Assembly (NCBI GenBank): GCA_015484715.1
Contig: WFUY01000156.1
Location: forward strand, 1-15,078
From: Thermoflexales bacterium
GTDB taxonomy: Bacteria > Chloroflexota > Anaerolineae > S140-20
DNA: 15,078 nt
Direction of reading: 5' to 3'
Numbering within the stretch: the first letter of the stretch is position 1; each line of letters begins with the position of its first letter. The notes beneath the pieces are model-generated. The model worked only from the letters and a program-made list of their open reading frames with translations, did no database searches and was not told the DNA's origin. The position numbers and the translations under genes are program-made. Shown here piece after piece: positions 1-8,600 of this stretch.

Positions 1-2182
1 CCTCCCCCCGCCGCTTCACATCGGCCACGCCCAGGGGCACCAGGTACTCCTCCTCCGGCAGCGGCCCCGTCTCCAGGTAGAGCAGCTTGTTCTCGAAGAA
101 GAGGACAGGGTTGTTGGAGCGGATGGCGGCTTTGAGCAGCCCCTTGGCGTCGTAGGGGGTCGAAGGAGCGACGATGATGAGGCCGGGGATGCCCATCAGC
201 AGCGCCTCCCAGCTCTGGGAGTGCTGGGCCGCCATGCCGATGCCCGCCCCGCCGGGCGTGCGCACCACCAGAGGGAGCCGGTACTGTCCTCCCGACATCA
301 GCCGCAGCTTGGCCGCCTGGTTCACCAGGGGGTCCATGCAGGTCGTCAGGAAGTCGCTGAACATAATCTCGGCCACCGGGCGCATCCCCGTCATCGCGGC
401 ACCGACGGCGGACCCGACGATGGCGTACTCGCTGATGGGCGTGTCCATCACCCGCCGGGGGCCGAACCGCTCCTGAAGCCCGGCGGTGACGGCGAAGTAG
501 CCGCCGCTGGAGACGTCCTCGCCCAACAGGTAGACCCGCTCGTCCCGTTCCATCTCCTCGGCCAGCGCCTCCCAGAGGGCGCGGGAGACGGTGGCCTGGC
601 GGGTGGGGCCGGTGGGCGGCTTGGCCGGGCGGTAGAGATGGACCGGCTCCGGCGCGTAGACGACGGCCTCAACGTCGTCAAAGGTGGGCTCCGGACTCTC
701 CTGGGCGAAGCGCCACGCCTCCTCCACCTGCCGACGGGCCTCCTCGGCCAGCGCCCGGTAGCCCTCCTCGTCCAGGAGGCCCGCTTCCAGGAGGGCAGCT
801 TTCCAGCGGGCGATGGGATCGCGCTCCCGCCAGCGGGCGATCTCCTCTTCGCTCCGGTAGCGGGCCGACTCCCCCTCGGTGTGGCCGCTGATCCGGTAGG
901 TGAGGGCCTCGATCAGGGTCGGCCCCCCGCCCCGTCGGGCCTGGGCTACCGCCTCCCGCACGGCCTGGTAGACCTGCCAGACGTCGTTGCCGTCCACCTG
1001 GCATCCGGGGATGCCGTAAGCGGCAGCTTTGTCGGCCAGCCGAGCCACCCGCGTCGTCCGCTGAGTGGGGGTGAACTCGGCGTACTGGTTGTTCTCGATG
1101 AAGAAGACGACCGGGAGGTCGAAGACGGCGGCGAAGTTGACCGCCTCGTGGAACATCCCCTGGGCGACGGCCCCATCCCCCAGGAAGGTGAGGGCGACCT
1201 GGCGGCTGCCCCGCCGTTGGGCGGAGAGGGCGGCTCCGATGGCGATCAGGCCGGCCGCGCCGACGATGCCGTTGGCCCCCAGCGCACCGACGGCGGCCTC
1301 GGTGACGTGCATCGGTCCGCCCAGCCCCCGGCAGAGGCCGGTGCGCTTGCCCAGGATCTCGGCCATCATCGCCTTCAGGTCGGCCCCCTTGGCCAGCATG
1401 TGGCCGTGGCCCCGATGGGTGGTGGTGATGTAGTCGTCGGCCCGCAGGGCGAAGCAGGCCCCCACGGCGCAGGCCTCCTGGCCGATGGAGAGGTGCAGCG
1501 CCTCCGAGGGAACCTGCCCGGCGGCGAAAGCCTGGGCCAGCCGCTCCTCGAAGGCCCGGATGAGGAGCATGCGCCGCAGCATCTCCCGCTTGAGGGCCGC
1601 CTCGTCCTTCGGCAACCCCTGGTCCCGGTAGCGGATCGCCTCCTCGGCCACCGCCTCCTGGAGGGGGATCAGGTGGCGGGAGAGGGCCTCGAAGTCCACC
1701 GAGACAGGCCGGCGCCGACGGGGCCACAGCCGGGACAGCAGCCCACGCCGGCGGGCTCCTGTTGGCTGCTCCCGGATGATCATCTCCTCGTAGCCCAACT
1801 CCCGCAAGACCTGGGGGTAGAGCTGAAAGGCGGGTTTGACGGCGGGGAGGAGGGCCAGGGCCTTGGGAACGGAGCCCCGGGCGATGACTTGGCGGGTGGC
1901 GATGGCCCGAGGAACGTTGAGCCGACCGTGCCAGAAGCGATGGGCGGTGTCGGCCGACTGGATCATCTCGACGTGGGCGGGCAGGTCCGACTCCCCGAAG
2001 GTCCAGCGGATGGGGGCGCTCCGCATGTCCACGGTCACCACCCCGTCGGGGTCGGTGAAGCGGAAGCGGACGACCAGCCGGCCCTCGAGGAGCCGCTCGG
2101 CGATGGCCGGATCGGCGCTGATCCGGCGGAAGAGAGCGTCCAGAACCTCGTAGAGGTGGTCGGTATCGCGGAAGACGGCCAT
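1..2182 (-). CDS. Fused thiamine-diphosphate 2-oxoacid dehydrogenase E1 (alpha+beta) with N-terminal SCP2-like domain, partial (C-terminus beyond window)
   Basis: The visible part is 727 codons, open without a stop to the left edge. Residues 1-132 resemble an SCP2 sterol/lipid-carrier domain (for example FRFTDPDG and FWHGRLNVPRAIATRQVIARG). Residues 141-160 form an arginine-rich linker. Residues about 195-505 are an E1 alpha subunit with THRGHGHMLAKG (His256), GLCRGLGGPMH, LGANGIVG and the thiamine-diphosphate motif GDG (335-337) followed 26 residues later by NN (364-365). Residues about 528 onward are E1 beta, with GEDVSSGGYF, RVMDTPISE and AQHSQSWEALLMGIPGL. E1 decarboxylates a 2-oxoacid and passes the acyl group to lipoyl-E2 in a cytoplasmic complex. 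The alpha motifs are closest to acetoin/pyruvate-type enzymes, but the substrate cannot be fixed and no E2 or E3 gene is in the window. The start is ATG at 2182, preceded by GGGGAAAGG. Its own promoter lies at 2247-2275. The alpha/beta assignment is firm; SCP2 is a pattern-based call. Confidence 0.92.
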   Translation of the reverse strand, partial: MAVFRDTDHLYEVLDALFRRISADPAIAERLLEGRLVVRFRFTDPDGVVTVDMRSAPIRWTFGESDLPAHVEMIQSADTAHRFWHGRLNVPRAIATRQVIARGSVPKALALLPAVKPAFQLYPQVLRELGYEEMIIREQPTGARRRGLLSRLWPRRRRPVSVDFEALSRHLIPLQEAVAEEAIRYRDQGLPKDEAALKREMLRRMLLIRAFEERLAQAFAAGQVPSEALHLSIGQEACAVGACFALRADDYITTTHRGHGHMLAKGADLKAMMAEILGKRTGLCRGLGGPMHVTEAAVGALGANGIVGAAGLIAIGAALSAQRRGSRQVALTFLGDGAVAQGMFHEAVNFAAVFDLPVVFFIENNQYAEFTPTQRTTRVARLADKAAAYGIPGCQVDGNDVWQVYQAVREAVAQARRGGGPTLIEALTYRISGHTEGESARYRSEEEIARWRERDPIARWKAALLEAGLLDEEGYRALAEEARRQVEEAWRFAQESPEPTFDDVEAVVYAPEPVHLYRPAKPPTGPTRQATVSRALWEALAEEMERDERVYLLGEDVSSGGYFAVTAGLQERFGPRRVMDTPISEYAIVGSAVGAAMTGMRPVAEIMFSDFLTTCMDPLVNQAAKLRLMSGGQYRLPLVVRTPGGAGIGMAAQHSQSWEALLMGIPGLIIVAPSTPYDAKGLLKAAIRSNNPVLFFENKLLYLETGPLPEEEYLVPLGVADVKRRGE

Positions 2183-2246
2183 CCTGCGAGCCTTTCCCCT
2201 AGGTTGAAGTCACCGGATCGGTCAGACTTTGGATCACCGCAAGGGA

Positions 2247-2275
2247 AGCTTACCACAAGCGTCAACAGGTGTCAA
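2247..2275 (-). promoter_or_regulatory. Putative sigma70-type promoter of the E1 gene
   Basis: On the minus strand a perfect -35 TTGACA (2275-2270) is followed by a 17-bp spacer and a weak -10 TAAGCT (2252-2247). This would give a leader of roughly 60 nt before the ATG at 2182. A second TTGACG lies 10 bp after the first. The -35 box sits 2 bp from the target duplication of the inserted element at 2289-2405. Confidence 0.5.
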
Positions 2276-2277
2276 TG

Positions 2278-2288
2278 GACAACGAAAG
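2278..2288. repeat. Target-site duplication, copy 1 (GACAACGAAAG)
   Basis: This 11-bp sequence is repeated exactly and in the same orientation at 2406-2416, directly on the other side of the inverted-repeat element 2289-2405. Confidence 0.8.
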
Positions 2289-2405
2289 CGGTGATTACCC
2301 ACAAGTGAGCGAGAATGCACGAATGAGGCGGTCCTTAATTCGTGTATTCGTGCCCCATTCGTGGACGGCTCGTCTCCCTATCTCCAGAGATATGGGTAAT
2401 CACCG
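2289..2405. mobile_element. MITE-like element, copy A (117 bp)
   Basis: The ends form a perfect 13-bp inverted repeat, CGGTGATTACCCA at 2289-2301 and its complement at 2393-2405. The flanks are an exact 11-bp direct repeat (GACAACGAAAG), as expected for a transposition target duplication. Inside, GAATGCACGAAT (2313-2324) can pair with ATTCGTGTATTC (2338-2349) around a 13-nt loop, and ATTCGTG recurs a third time. It has no coding capacity. A diverged copy lies at 11466-11615. Among known families, duplications of 10-12 bp are reported for parts of the IS4 family and 8-11 bp for IS1, but I cannot assign a parent. It separates the terminator of the secreted-protein gene from the E1 promoter. Confidence 0.8.
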
Positions 2406-2416
2406 GACAACGAAAG
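2406..2416. repeat. Target-site duplication, copy 2 (GACAACGAAAG)
   Basis: Exact copy of 2278-2288. On the minus strand it reads CTTTCGTTGTC and forms the T-rich tail of the terminator at 2414-2442, so the element seems to have inserted just behind that terminator. Confidence 0.8.
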
Positions 2417-2442
2417 GGGCCGGCCTTTCCGGCCGACCCCTT
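2414..2442 (-). terminator. Intrinsic terminator of the secreted repeat-protein gene
   Basis: On the minus strand GGGGTCGGCC (2440-2431), loop GGAAA and GGCCGGCCCC (2425-2416) form a 10-bp stem with one G-U wobble, extended by AA/TT, and are followed by TTTCGTTGTC. It starts about 35 bp after the stop codon at 2477. The T tract is short and interrupted, so strength is uncertain. Confidence 0.7.
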
Positions 2443-2476
2443 CGTCTGTCGCGCTCCCCGATCGGTCCTGGACCGA

Positions 2477-5380
2477 CTAGGGGTAGTTTCGCGTCACGAT
2501 GGGCAGATAGATCTCGTACTTCGCGGCCTGAGGCTGAACCACGCCGGTGAGGGCGAAGTCGGTGAAGTGGTTGATCTGCATGGTGACGACGCGGTTCGTC
2601 TTGTCCACGGTGTAGCCCGCCGGCGCGATCCAGGCACCGGAGACGCTGGAGTAGTAGGCGGGGCGGATGTCGTCCTCGGTCAGGCCGGGCGGGAGCTGGT
2701 TCGGGTCGTAGCGGAACTTGATGATCACGTTGCTTCGGAAGGGCCCGTTGAGCCCCCGATTGGTGCCGGCCACGGTGGCGTTGAGGGCATACTTGAAGTC
2801 CGTGGTGACGGCATCCCCCGACCGGTTCAGGTCCCGGGCCTTCGGCGTGATGTAGAGGGTGACCTTGCCCGTGTCGGTCACCGCCTTGGCCGGGATGTCT
2901 ATCTCCGTGCCGTCATCCAGGACGACCTTGAAGGGCTTGTCCGCGTCAAAGGTCACGGCCATCTGCTGGGGCACCGCCACGTTGGCCGACTTCAGCGTCA
3001 GGTTGACGCCGGTCACATCGGTGTTGCCCACCGTGACCGTCACCTCGTCGGACTCCCAGAGGTTGCCCTGGTCGTCGGTCCACATCGCCCCGACGTGCCA
3101 GATGCTGTTGGGCGCGACGGTCAGGGTGAAGCTGCCGCTCTCGTCCACGTAGGCGTCGCTGCCGCCCCCGTTCTCCTCCCAGCCCCAGACGTAAGTGAGG
3201 GTGTCGGTGAAGGGCATCGTGCCGGAGAGCACCTGCCCCTGGATCTTCACGCTGGCCTGGCGGAACTGGAGGGTCAGCGGATCGGGGGTCTGCCCGCTCA
3301 CCGTGACCGTCACCGTCTGCATCGGGGGTTCAATCCAGGCCCCCGCCTGATCCGGCGGCACGCCGGCGCCCACCTGGTAGACGTTCGCCGGCAGGGTCAT
3401 CGTGAACCGCCCGCTCCCGTCGGTATCCTCGTAGAACCAGAGCCCCTCGGCCGCGTTGAAGGCGTAGGCCGTGGTGTGGGAGATCGGGGCACCGCTGGGC
3501 GACAGGACCTGGCCGGTGAGGGTGGCGTTGGTGGGCATGAGGTCGAAGTCGCGCTGCACGTCTTGGTTGCCCACGGTGACGGGCGTGTCGGCGTAGTCTC
3601 CCACGTTGGCGTAAGGCCCCTCCCAGATGATGTAGTTCAGGAACCAGTCGCCAGAGGAGACGGTGAGGGTGTAGACGTTCTGCCCGTTCTTGAACTCGAT
3701 GGGAGCACTGCGGAAGGCGCCGGTGTCGGGGTTGAAGCCGTACACCTCGCCCTCCAGCGGGGAGGCGATAGGCGCACCGTTGGCGGTGAAGGTACCGTAG
3801 ATGGACCGGGTATCGCGGGTGAGGGTGAAGATCACCGTCTGAGTCATCCCCGCCCCCGCGCTGAAGGTAACCGTCTGGGTGTAGGGGGTGACGGAGAACT
3901 CGGCCTCCGGGGGCAGGTAGAGCCCCACGTAGACGCTATCGCCGGGGTTGGCAGCCACCGCTATGTTGAACCGGCCCCGGTCCACCGGCCCATCGCTCAG
4001 CGGCGCCATCCACTCGTCCTTCCCCGGCTCCTGGGCGTAGGCCCAGCCGTAGAAGTCGGTGGCCAGATTACCGTTCTGATCCACCACCCGTCCGAGGAGG
4101 CGGGCATCGGCACCCATCGCCTGGAAGTCCACATCGGTCATGTGGGAGCTGTTGTCGGGCACCCGAACGGTCTGGTGGGAGGGCATGAGCTGATAGGGCG
4201 CATCGGAGGGCAGCCACGGCTCTACCTCCCAGAGGCCGGCCGAGACGGTGAGGGTGTAGTAACCACCGGCATCGGTGGAGGCGAAAGCGAAGCCCATCCC
4301 TTCCTCCTCCCAGGCGGCCACGCTCACGTTCGGGACACCCACCCCATTGTGAGTGATCCGACCGCTGATGAGTGCTCCCCGGGTCTCCAGGCAGATGTCG
4401 CCCAGGTCCAGGTCGCCGTCAACCGAGTAAGGCCCCCAGGTGCCAGCCGGCAGGACGAGGGGCATGTCCGTCCACAGGTACAGGTAGTAGGTACCCGCCG
4501 GGACGGTGATGGTGAAGTAACCGCTTCCATCCGGTTCTGCCACGTTACCCTCGCCCGTCTCGCTGTAGGCTTCCATTAAAACCTGGTAGGCCAGGGTACC
4601 GAGCGTACCCGGTGCGCAACCCGGCGGGAGCAGCCGACCGATGATCCGGCTCTCGGCAGCTCCGACGGTGAAGGTGATGGACTTGGTCTCGGCCATCCCA
4701 TTGTCTTCGAACGAGACGGTCTTGGGAAAGCCGGTGTATTCCCAGTCAGTACTCCAATCCATAGGTTCGACCCAGACGTCCCAGGTGCCGGGAGCTACCT
4801 CCAGGTTCACCTCACCCGAGGCATTCACCATCCCGGAAGCGACGGAGGGGTCGTCTATACCGGTGGCGTAGACCTCGGCGTCGGTCACCGGAGAGCCGTC
4901 GCTCTTCTGGACCTTCACGTGGATGGTCTTCTTGCCCGACGTCTGGGCCGTAGAGCTAAACTGGAAGGTCATCGAGAGGTACTGCCCAGACTGAATGGTC
5001 ACAGTCATCGGGGTCGGGGCCATCCAGTCGGGGTGGTTGGCAGGGGGGTCGAGCATTACCCAGTAGGTGCCCGTGAAAGGCACGTTGATGGAGAACCAAC
5101 CGTTAGCATTGGTCCAAGTCTCGAAGTCACTATACCGATCGGGGAACTCTTCAGGGCCCTCGAGGCCTATCCAGGCCCCATTGGCCGGCGTGGTGCCGTC
5201 GGGAGCGTAGACATATCCTCGCAATCCCTGGGCGCTGGTGGGGCCGATGGTCGGGGCAGAATTGGGGGAAGTTGTCTTGCCGAAGGCTAACGCGGGGAAC
5301 AGACCAACGAGGAGAATGAGCGCGATCACCAAGCTCCCAGCCAAAGCCACCTGCCGCCAAAATGCCTGCTTGCTATCCAT
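2477..5380 (-). CDS. Secreted protein of tandem carboxypeptidase-regulatory-like repeats with YLPIVTR C-terminal tag
   Basis: The product has 967 residues. A basic N-region, a hydrophobic core (about residues 10-31) and a likely cleavage site after ALA (30-32) form a signal peptide. About eight beta-sandwich repeats of roughly 90-110 residues follow, each with a turn such as GRVVDQNGN, GQVLSPSGAP or GRITHNGVGVPN and an ending like GYYTLTVSAG or GRFTMTLPAN, typical of carboxypeptidase-regulatory/CNA_B-like domains. Residues 813-946 are a different C-terminal domain ending INHFTDFALTG. The last 13 residues, YEIYLPIVTRNYP, match a tail I associate with Chloroflexota exported proteins. There are only two cysteines and no enzyme motifs, so an extracellular structural, adhesive or cell-surface role is likely. 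The ATG start is supported by GGAGG five bases upstream. A terminator lies at 2414-2442; no convincing promoter was found. Confidence 0.9.
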   Translation of the reverse strand: MDSKQAFWRQVALAGSLVIALILLVGLFPALAFGKTTSPNSAPTIGPTSAQGLRGYVYAPDGTTPANGAWIGLEGPEEFPDRYSDFETWTNANGWFSINVPFTGTYWVMLDPPANHPDWMAPTPMTVTIQSGQYLSMTFQFSSTAQTSGKKTIHVKVQKSDGSPVTDAEVYATGIDDPSVASGMVNASGEVNLEVAPGTWDVWVEPMDWSTDWEYTGFPKTVSFEDNGMAETKSITFTVGAAESRIIGRLLPPGCAPGTLGTLAYQVLMEAYSETGEGNVAEPDGSGYFTITVPAGTYYLYLWTDMPLVLPAGTWGPYSVDGDLDLGDICLETRGALISGRITHNGVGVPNVSVAAWEEEGMGFAFASTDAGGYYTLTVSAGLWEVEPWLPSDAPYQLMPSHQTVRVPDNSSHMTDVDFQAMGADARLLGRVVDQNGNLATDFYGWAYAQEPGKDEWMAPLSDGPVDRGRFNIAVAANPGDSVYVGLYLPPEAEFSVTPYTQTVTFSAGAGMTQTVIFTLTRDTRSIYGTFTANGAPIASPLEGEVYGFNPDTGAFRSAPIEFKNGQNVYTLTVSSGDWFLNYIIWEGPYANVGDYADTPVTVGNQDVQRDFDLMPTNATLTGQVLSPSGAPISHTTAYAFNAAEGLWFYEDTDGSGRFTMTLPANVYQVGAGVPPDQAGAWIEPPMQTVTVTVSGQTPDPLTLQFRQASVKIQGQVLSGTMPFTDTLTYVWGWEENGGGSDAYVDESGSFTLTVAPNSIWHVGAMWTDDQGNLWESDEVTVTVGNTDVTGVNLTLKSANVAVPQQMAVTFDADKPFKVVLDDGTEIDIPAKAVTDTGKVTLYITPKARDLNRSGDAVTTDFKYALNATVAGTNRGLNGPFRSNVIIKFRYDPNQLPPGLTEDDIRPAYYSSVSGAWIAPAGYTVDKTNRVVTMQINHFTDFALTGVVQPQAAKYEIYLPIVTRNYP

Positions 5381-5392
5381 ACAACCCTCCTC

Positions 5393-5406
5393 GGTTCAAG
5401 GTTCAA
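5393..5406. repeat. 7-bp tandem repeat (GGTTCAA twice)
   Basis: GGTTCAA occurs twice head to tail at 5393-5399 and 5400-5406, immediately upstream of the ribosome binding site of the secreted-protein gene. It may be an operator half-site pair or chance; nothing further supports function. Confidence 0.35.
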
Positions 5407-5538
5407 CAGTACACGAATTGAAGGCTCTGCGTAGGACAAGACTCACACCAGAGGACACCGATGGGGAGAGGTCCGAGGAACGATCACAGGGACAAGGCAT
5501 CACCTCCCTTCACAAACATAATGACTGTGGATGCGCCC

Positions 5539-5558
5539 AAGGGGGATAGCACCCCCTT
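5539..5558. other. Hairpin in the gap between the cyclase and secreted-protein genes
   Basis: AAGGGGG (5539-5545) and CCCCCTT (5552-5558) form a 7-bp perfect stem around ATAGCA. No T tract follows on the minus strand, so it is a poor intrinsic terminator for the upstream cyclase gene. A TATAAA sequence on the minus strand (5562-5557) overlaps it and could be a -10 box of the secreted-protein gene, but no fitting -35 is visible. Apart from this and the tandem repeat at 5393-5406, I see nothing in the 292-bp gap 5381-5672. Confidence 0.4.
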
Positions 5559-5672
5559 TATACCCGGCAAGCGTGAATTTTTCGTGAAGGCGTCGCTCCG
5601 GCAAAGAGGGAGAGATGCTCACCCCGACACCTTCCTTCTGGTAACCCTGGACTTTTGAGAGAACGCGGCTCC

Positions 5673-8600
5673 CTACCTTCCTAGGAGTTCTCGGACTTGC
5701 CGGGCTTCTTCTTCCTTTCCAGCGAGGGTGAACAGTTCGGCAGCCCTCTCCAGGCAGGCCCGGCCTCGGGCGATGGTCTCCCCTTCGTCCTGGGCCTGAC
5801 CTTGCTCCATCAACCAGCGACCATATCCGGCCCAGGCGCGGGCCAGTTCTCCCGGATCACCGGCCTCTTCCAAGAGGGCGATGCTTTTCCGGTAGGCCTC
5901 CTCGGCCCGGGGGTCATCCAGTTGGGCGTAGGCAGCGGCCAGCGTCCGCCAGGCCAAGGCCAGGGCCGGTTGGTTGTCCAGGGCGTCCGCCAGTTGACGG
6001 GCGGCCTCTGCGTGTTCCAGGGCTTCCTCCGGCCTTCCCTGAATCAGCAGCACCTCGCTGAGGTTGCGATGGGGGTCTATGAGGTGGGGCTTGCTGCCCA
6101 GCGCGGCGAAGCCCTCAATGGCCTCCCGCAGGTAGCCTTCGGCCTCCTTGTAATCCCCCAGTCTCAGGGCAGCCTCCCCCAGGTTGCTGTAGCACTGGGC
6201 CATTCCCCACCGGTCGCCCATCTCCTGCCGCAGGGCCAGGCTACGCCGGTAGTAGTCCACAGCTTGCTGGTAGCGGCCCTGCTTGTAGCTCACGGTTCCC
6301 AGGTTGTTGTACGATGCTGCGATGCCGTAGGACTCGCCGATGCGCTGACGGATCTCCAGGCTGCGGTGCAAGTAAGCGGAAGTCTGGTCGTACTGCCCTT
6401 GCTGCCAGTAGACGAAGGCCAGGTTGTTGTAAGAGTTGGCCAGGCCGGGCAGATCCTGCAGGGCTTCTCGCAGCCGGATGCTCTCCTCGTGGAACTCTAT
6501 GGCCTCGGCATAGTTCCCTCGCGAGGAGGCGATGCTCCCCAGGGTGTGATAGAGCTCGGCCCGGGCCCGCTGCACCCCTTCGTCCTCCGGCCAGTCCTTC
6601 AGGTACTCCAGCCCCCGCCCGCAGTACTCCAGGGCCTGGTCGTACTCCCCCCGCCGCATCAGTACCCATCCCATAGCCCCGTAGATGCGAGAGACTTCCA
6701 GCGAGGCAGGCTCTTCTCGCAACAGATCCATCGCCCGATGCAGATGCTCCAGGGCCCGATCGTACCGCCCCTGCCGCTCGTAGGCTCGGGCGATCCGGCG
6801 CAACAGGGACGCCCGCTGCTCCGAGGAACCGGCGACCTCCAGGGCCTGCCGGTAGCAACGCAGCGCCTCCTCGTAGCGACCGATGTGCTGGTAGACATCG
6901 CCCAGGGACCGGTAGGCCTCTGCTGCGCGGGGATCGTGGGGGGCGATCTCCAGCGCCCGCCGGTAGTAGGCGATGGCCGACTCGTTGGCGTACTTGCTCC
7001 GGGCTTCGTCCCCGGCCAGGAGCAGGTAATGGACCGCTTTGTCCCACCGCTGTCCCTGGTCGTAGTGATGGGCCAGCAGGTCGTAGACCTGGGCCGGGTT
7101 ATCGGCGTAGTGCTCCTCGATGTAGGCCCCGATCTTGCGGTGTAGTTCCCGGCGGATGGCGAAGAGCAGGGTCTCGTAGGTCACCTCCCGAACGAGGACG
7201 TGCCGAAAGAGGTACTCCAACACCGGCGAGACCCGCTCCAAGAGGGTCAACCCTTCCTCCTCCAGGGCTTCCAGGCGGGTGCGGAGTTCCTCCTCGCTCA
7301 CCCGGTGAGGGTAGACGCCGTGCAGGAGATCGAAGCCGAAGCGAACGCCGATGACCGAGGCGACCTGGAGGGTGTTCCGCTCGGGTGCCGGCAGGCGGTC
7401 CAGACGGCTGATGATCAACCCACTGATGGTTTCAGGAAGCTCCAGTTGGGCAAGGTCAGGCCTTACCCGCCACTTCCCATCCGCCTCCGGCATGAGGAGG
7501 CCGGAGTCCACGAGCACGCGGGTGATCTCTTCGATGAAGAAGGGATTGCCTTTGCACTTCTCCTCGACGATGGTCTCCAGGAGGGGCGGGAGGGTCTGAG
7601 CGTGCAGGAGTACGCGGGCCAGTTCCTTGCCCTTCTGAGGGGGAAGCTCCCGCAAGAGAATGGTGGTGCAGTGCTCTCCCCGCATCCAGGCCTCTGTCGG
7701 CAGATCAGGGCGGTAGATGAGGAGCAGGAGGATGGGGTCGGCGGTGATGTTGCGGGCCACGTAGGCCAGCAACTCCCGAGAGGCCCTGTCCATCCACTGC
7801 ATGTCCTCGAGGATCAGCACCAGAGGACGGTGGGAGGCTTCGATCCGCAGGATCTCGAGGACCATGGCGAAGAGGCGGCGCTGCCGGAGCTGAGGGTCCA
7901 GAGAGCGGGTGAGCACGTTGTCTGGGACCTCCAGGCCCAACACCTGCCCCAGGATGGGGGCCCAGTCCACCAGGCGGGGAGCCACCTCATCCAGATGGGC
8001 GAGCAGCCGGGAGGCGGTGACCGACCGGGATTCATCGCCATACAGGTCCAGGCATGCCTTCAGCAGTTCCACCCAGGGGTGATAGGGGGAATGGGTCGCG
8101 TAGGAGAGGCTGGTACCCTGTAGCACCCGCATGCCTTGCTTCTGGCAGTAGTCCCGTAGCGCCTCGGCCAGGCGTGTCTTGCCGACGCCGGCCTCTCCCA
8201 CGATGGACAGGACCTGTCCCTGCCCCCGCCGGGCCCGGTCGGCGACGGCCTGGGCCTGGTCCAGTTCCCGGGTCCGGCCAACGAGGGGTGTCTGCACCCG
8301 ACGATGGACCCGCTCCTGCACGGCGATCACCTGGCTGATGGAAACGGGCATGCGCTTCCCCTTCACCCGCACCGGTTCCATCTCCCGGCAGACGACGAGA
8401 TCGGCCACCCAGTGACGGGTCGCCCGGCTGACGATGATCTGACCGGACCGGGCGATGGCCATCAGGCGAGCTGCCAAGTTCACCTCGTCCCCCATCACCG
8501 TGTACTCACGGCGGATGGGACTGCCTACGTTGCCCGCGACGACGTAGCCGGTGTTGATGCCAATGCGCTGCCGGAGGGGGAAGGTGCCCTGGGGTGTCTC

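Noticed and set aside
678-1727. Minus-strand open frame of 349 codons
   Set aside because: It is another frame of the E1 gene and gives an Arg/Gly/Pro-rich product with no domain; the frame starting at 2182 carries the thiamine-diphosphate motif.
221-2308. Plus-strand open frame of 695 codons opposite the E1 gene
   Set aside because: The minus strand in this region encodes clear E1 alpha/beta motifs in one frame; the plus frame gives a low-complexity Gly/Pro/Asp/His-rich product typical of antisense frames in GC-rich genes.
2342-4579. Plus-strand open frame of 745 codons opposite the secreted protein
   Set aside because: Antisense shadow rich in Gly, Val, His and Arg without any recognisable motif; the opposite strand has a signal peptide, repeats, ribosome binding site and terminator.
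5407-5425. Similarity of the minus-strand CCTTCAATTCGTGTA to the MITE core CCTTAATTCGTGTA
   Set aside because: About 14 matching bases with an insertion and no element ends nearby; could be chance or an ancient fragment.
5697-7145. Plus-strand open frame of 482 codons opposite the TPR region
   Set aside because: Antisense to periodic TPR codons; its apparent Gln/Gly/Val periodicity is explained by the TPR repeats on the minus strand.
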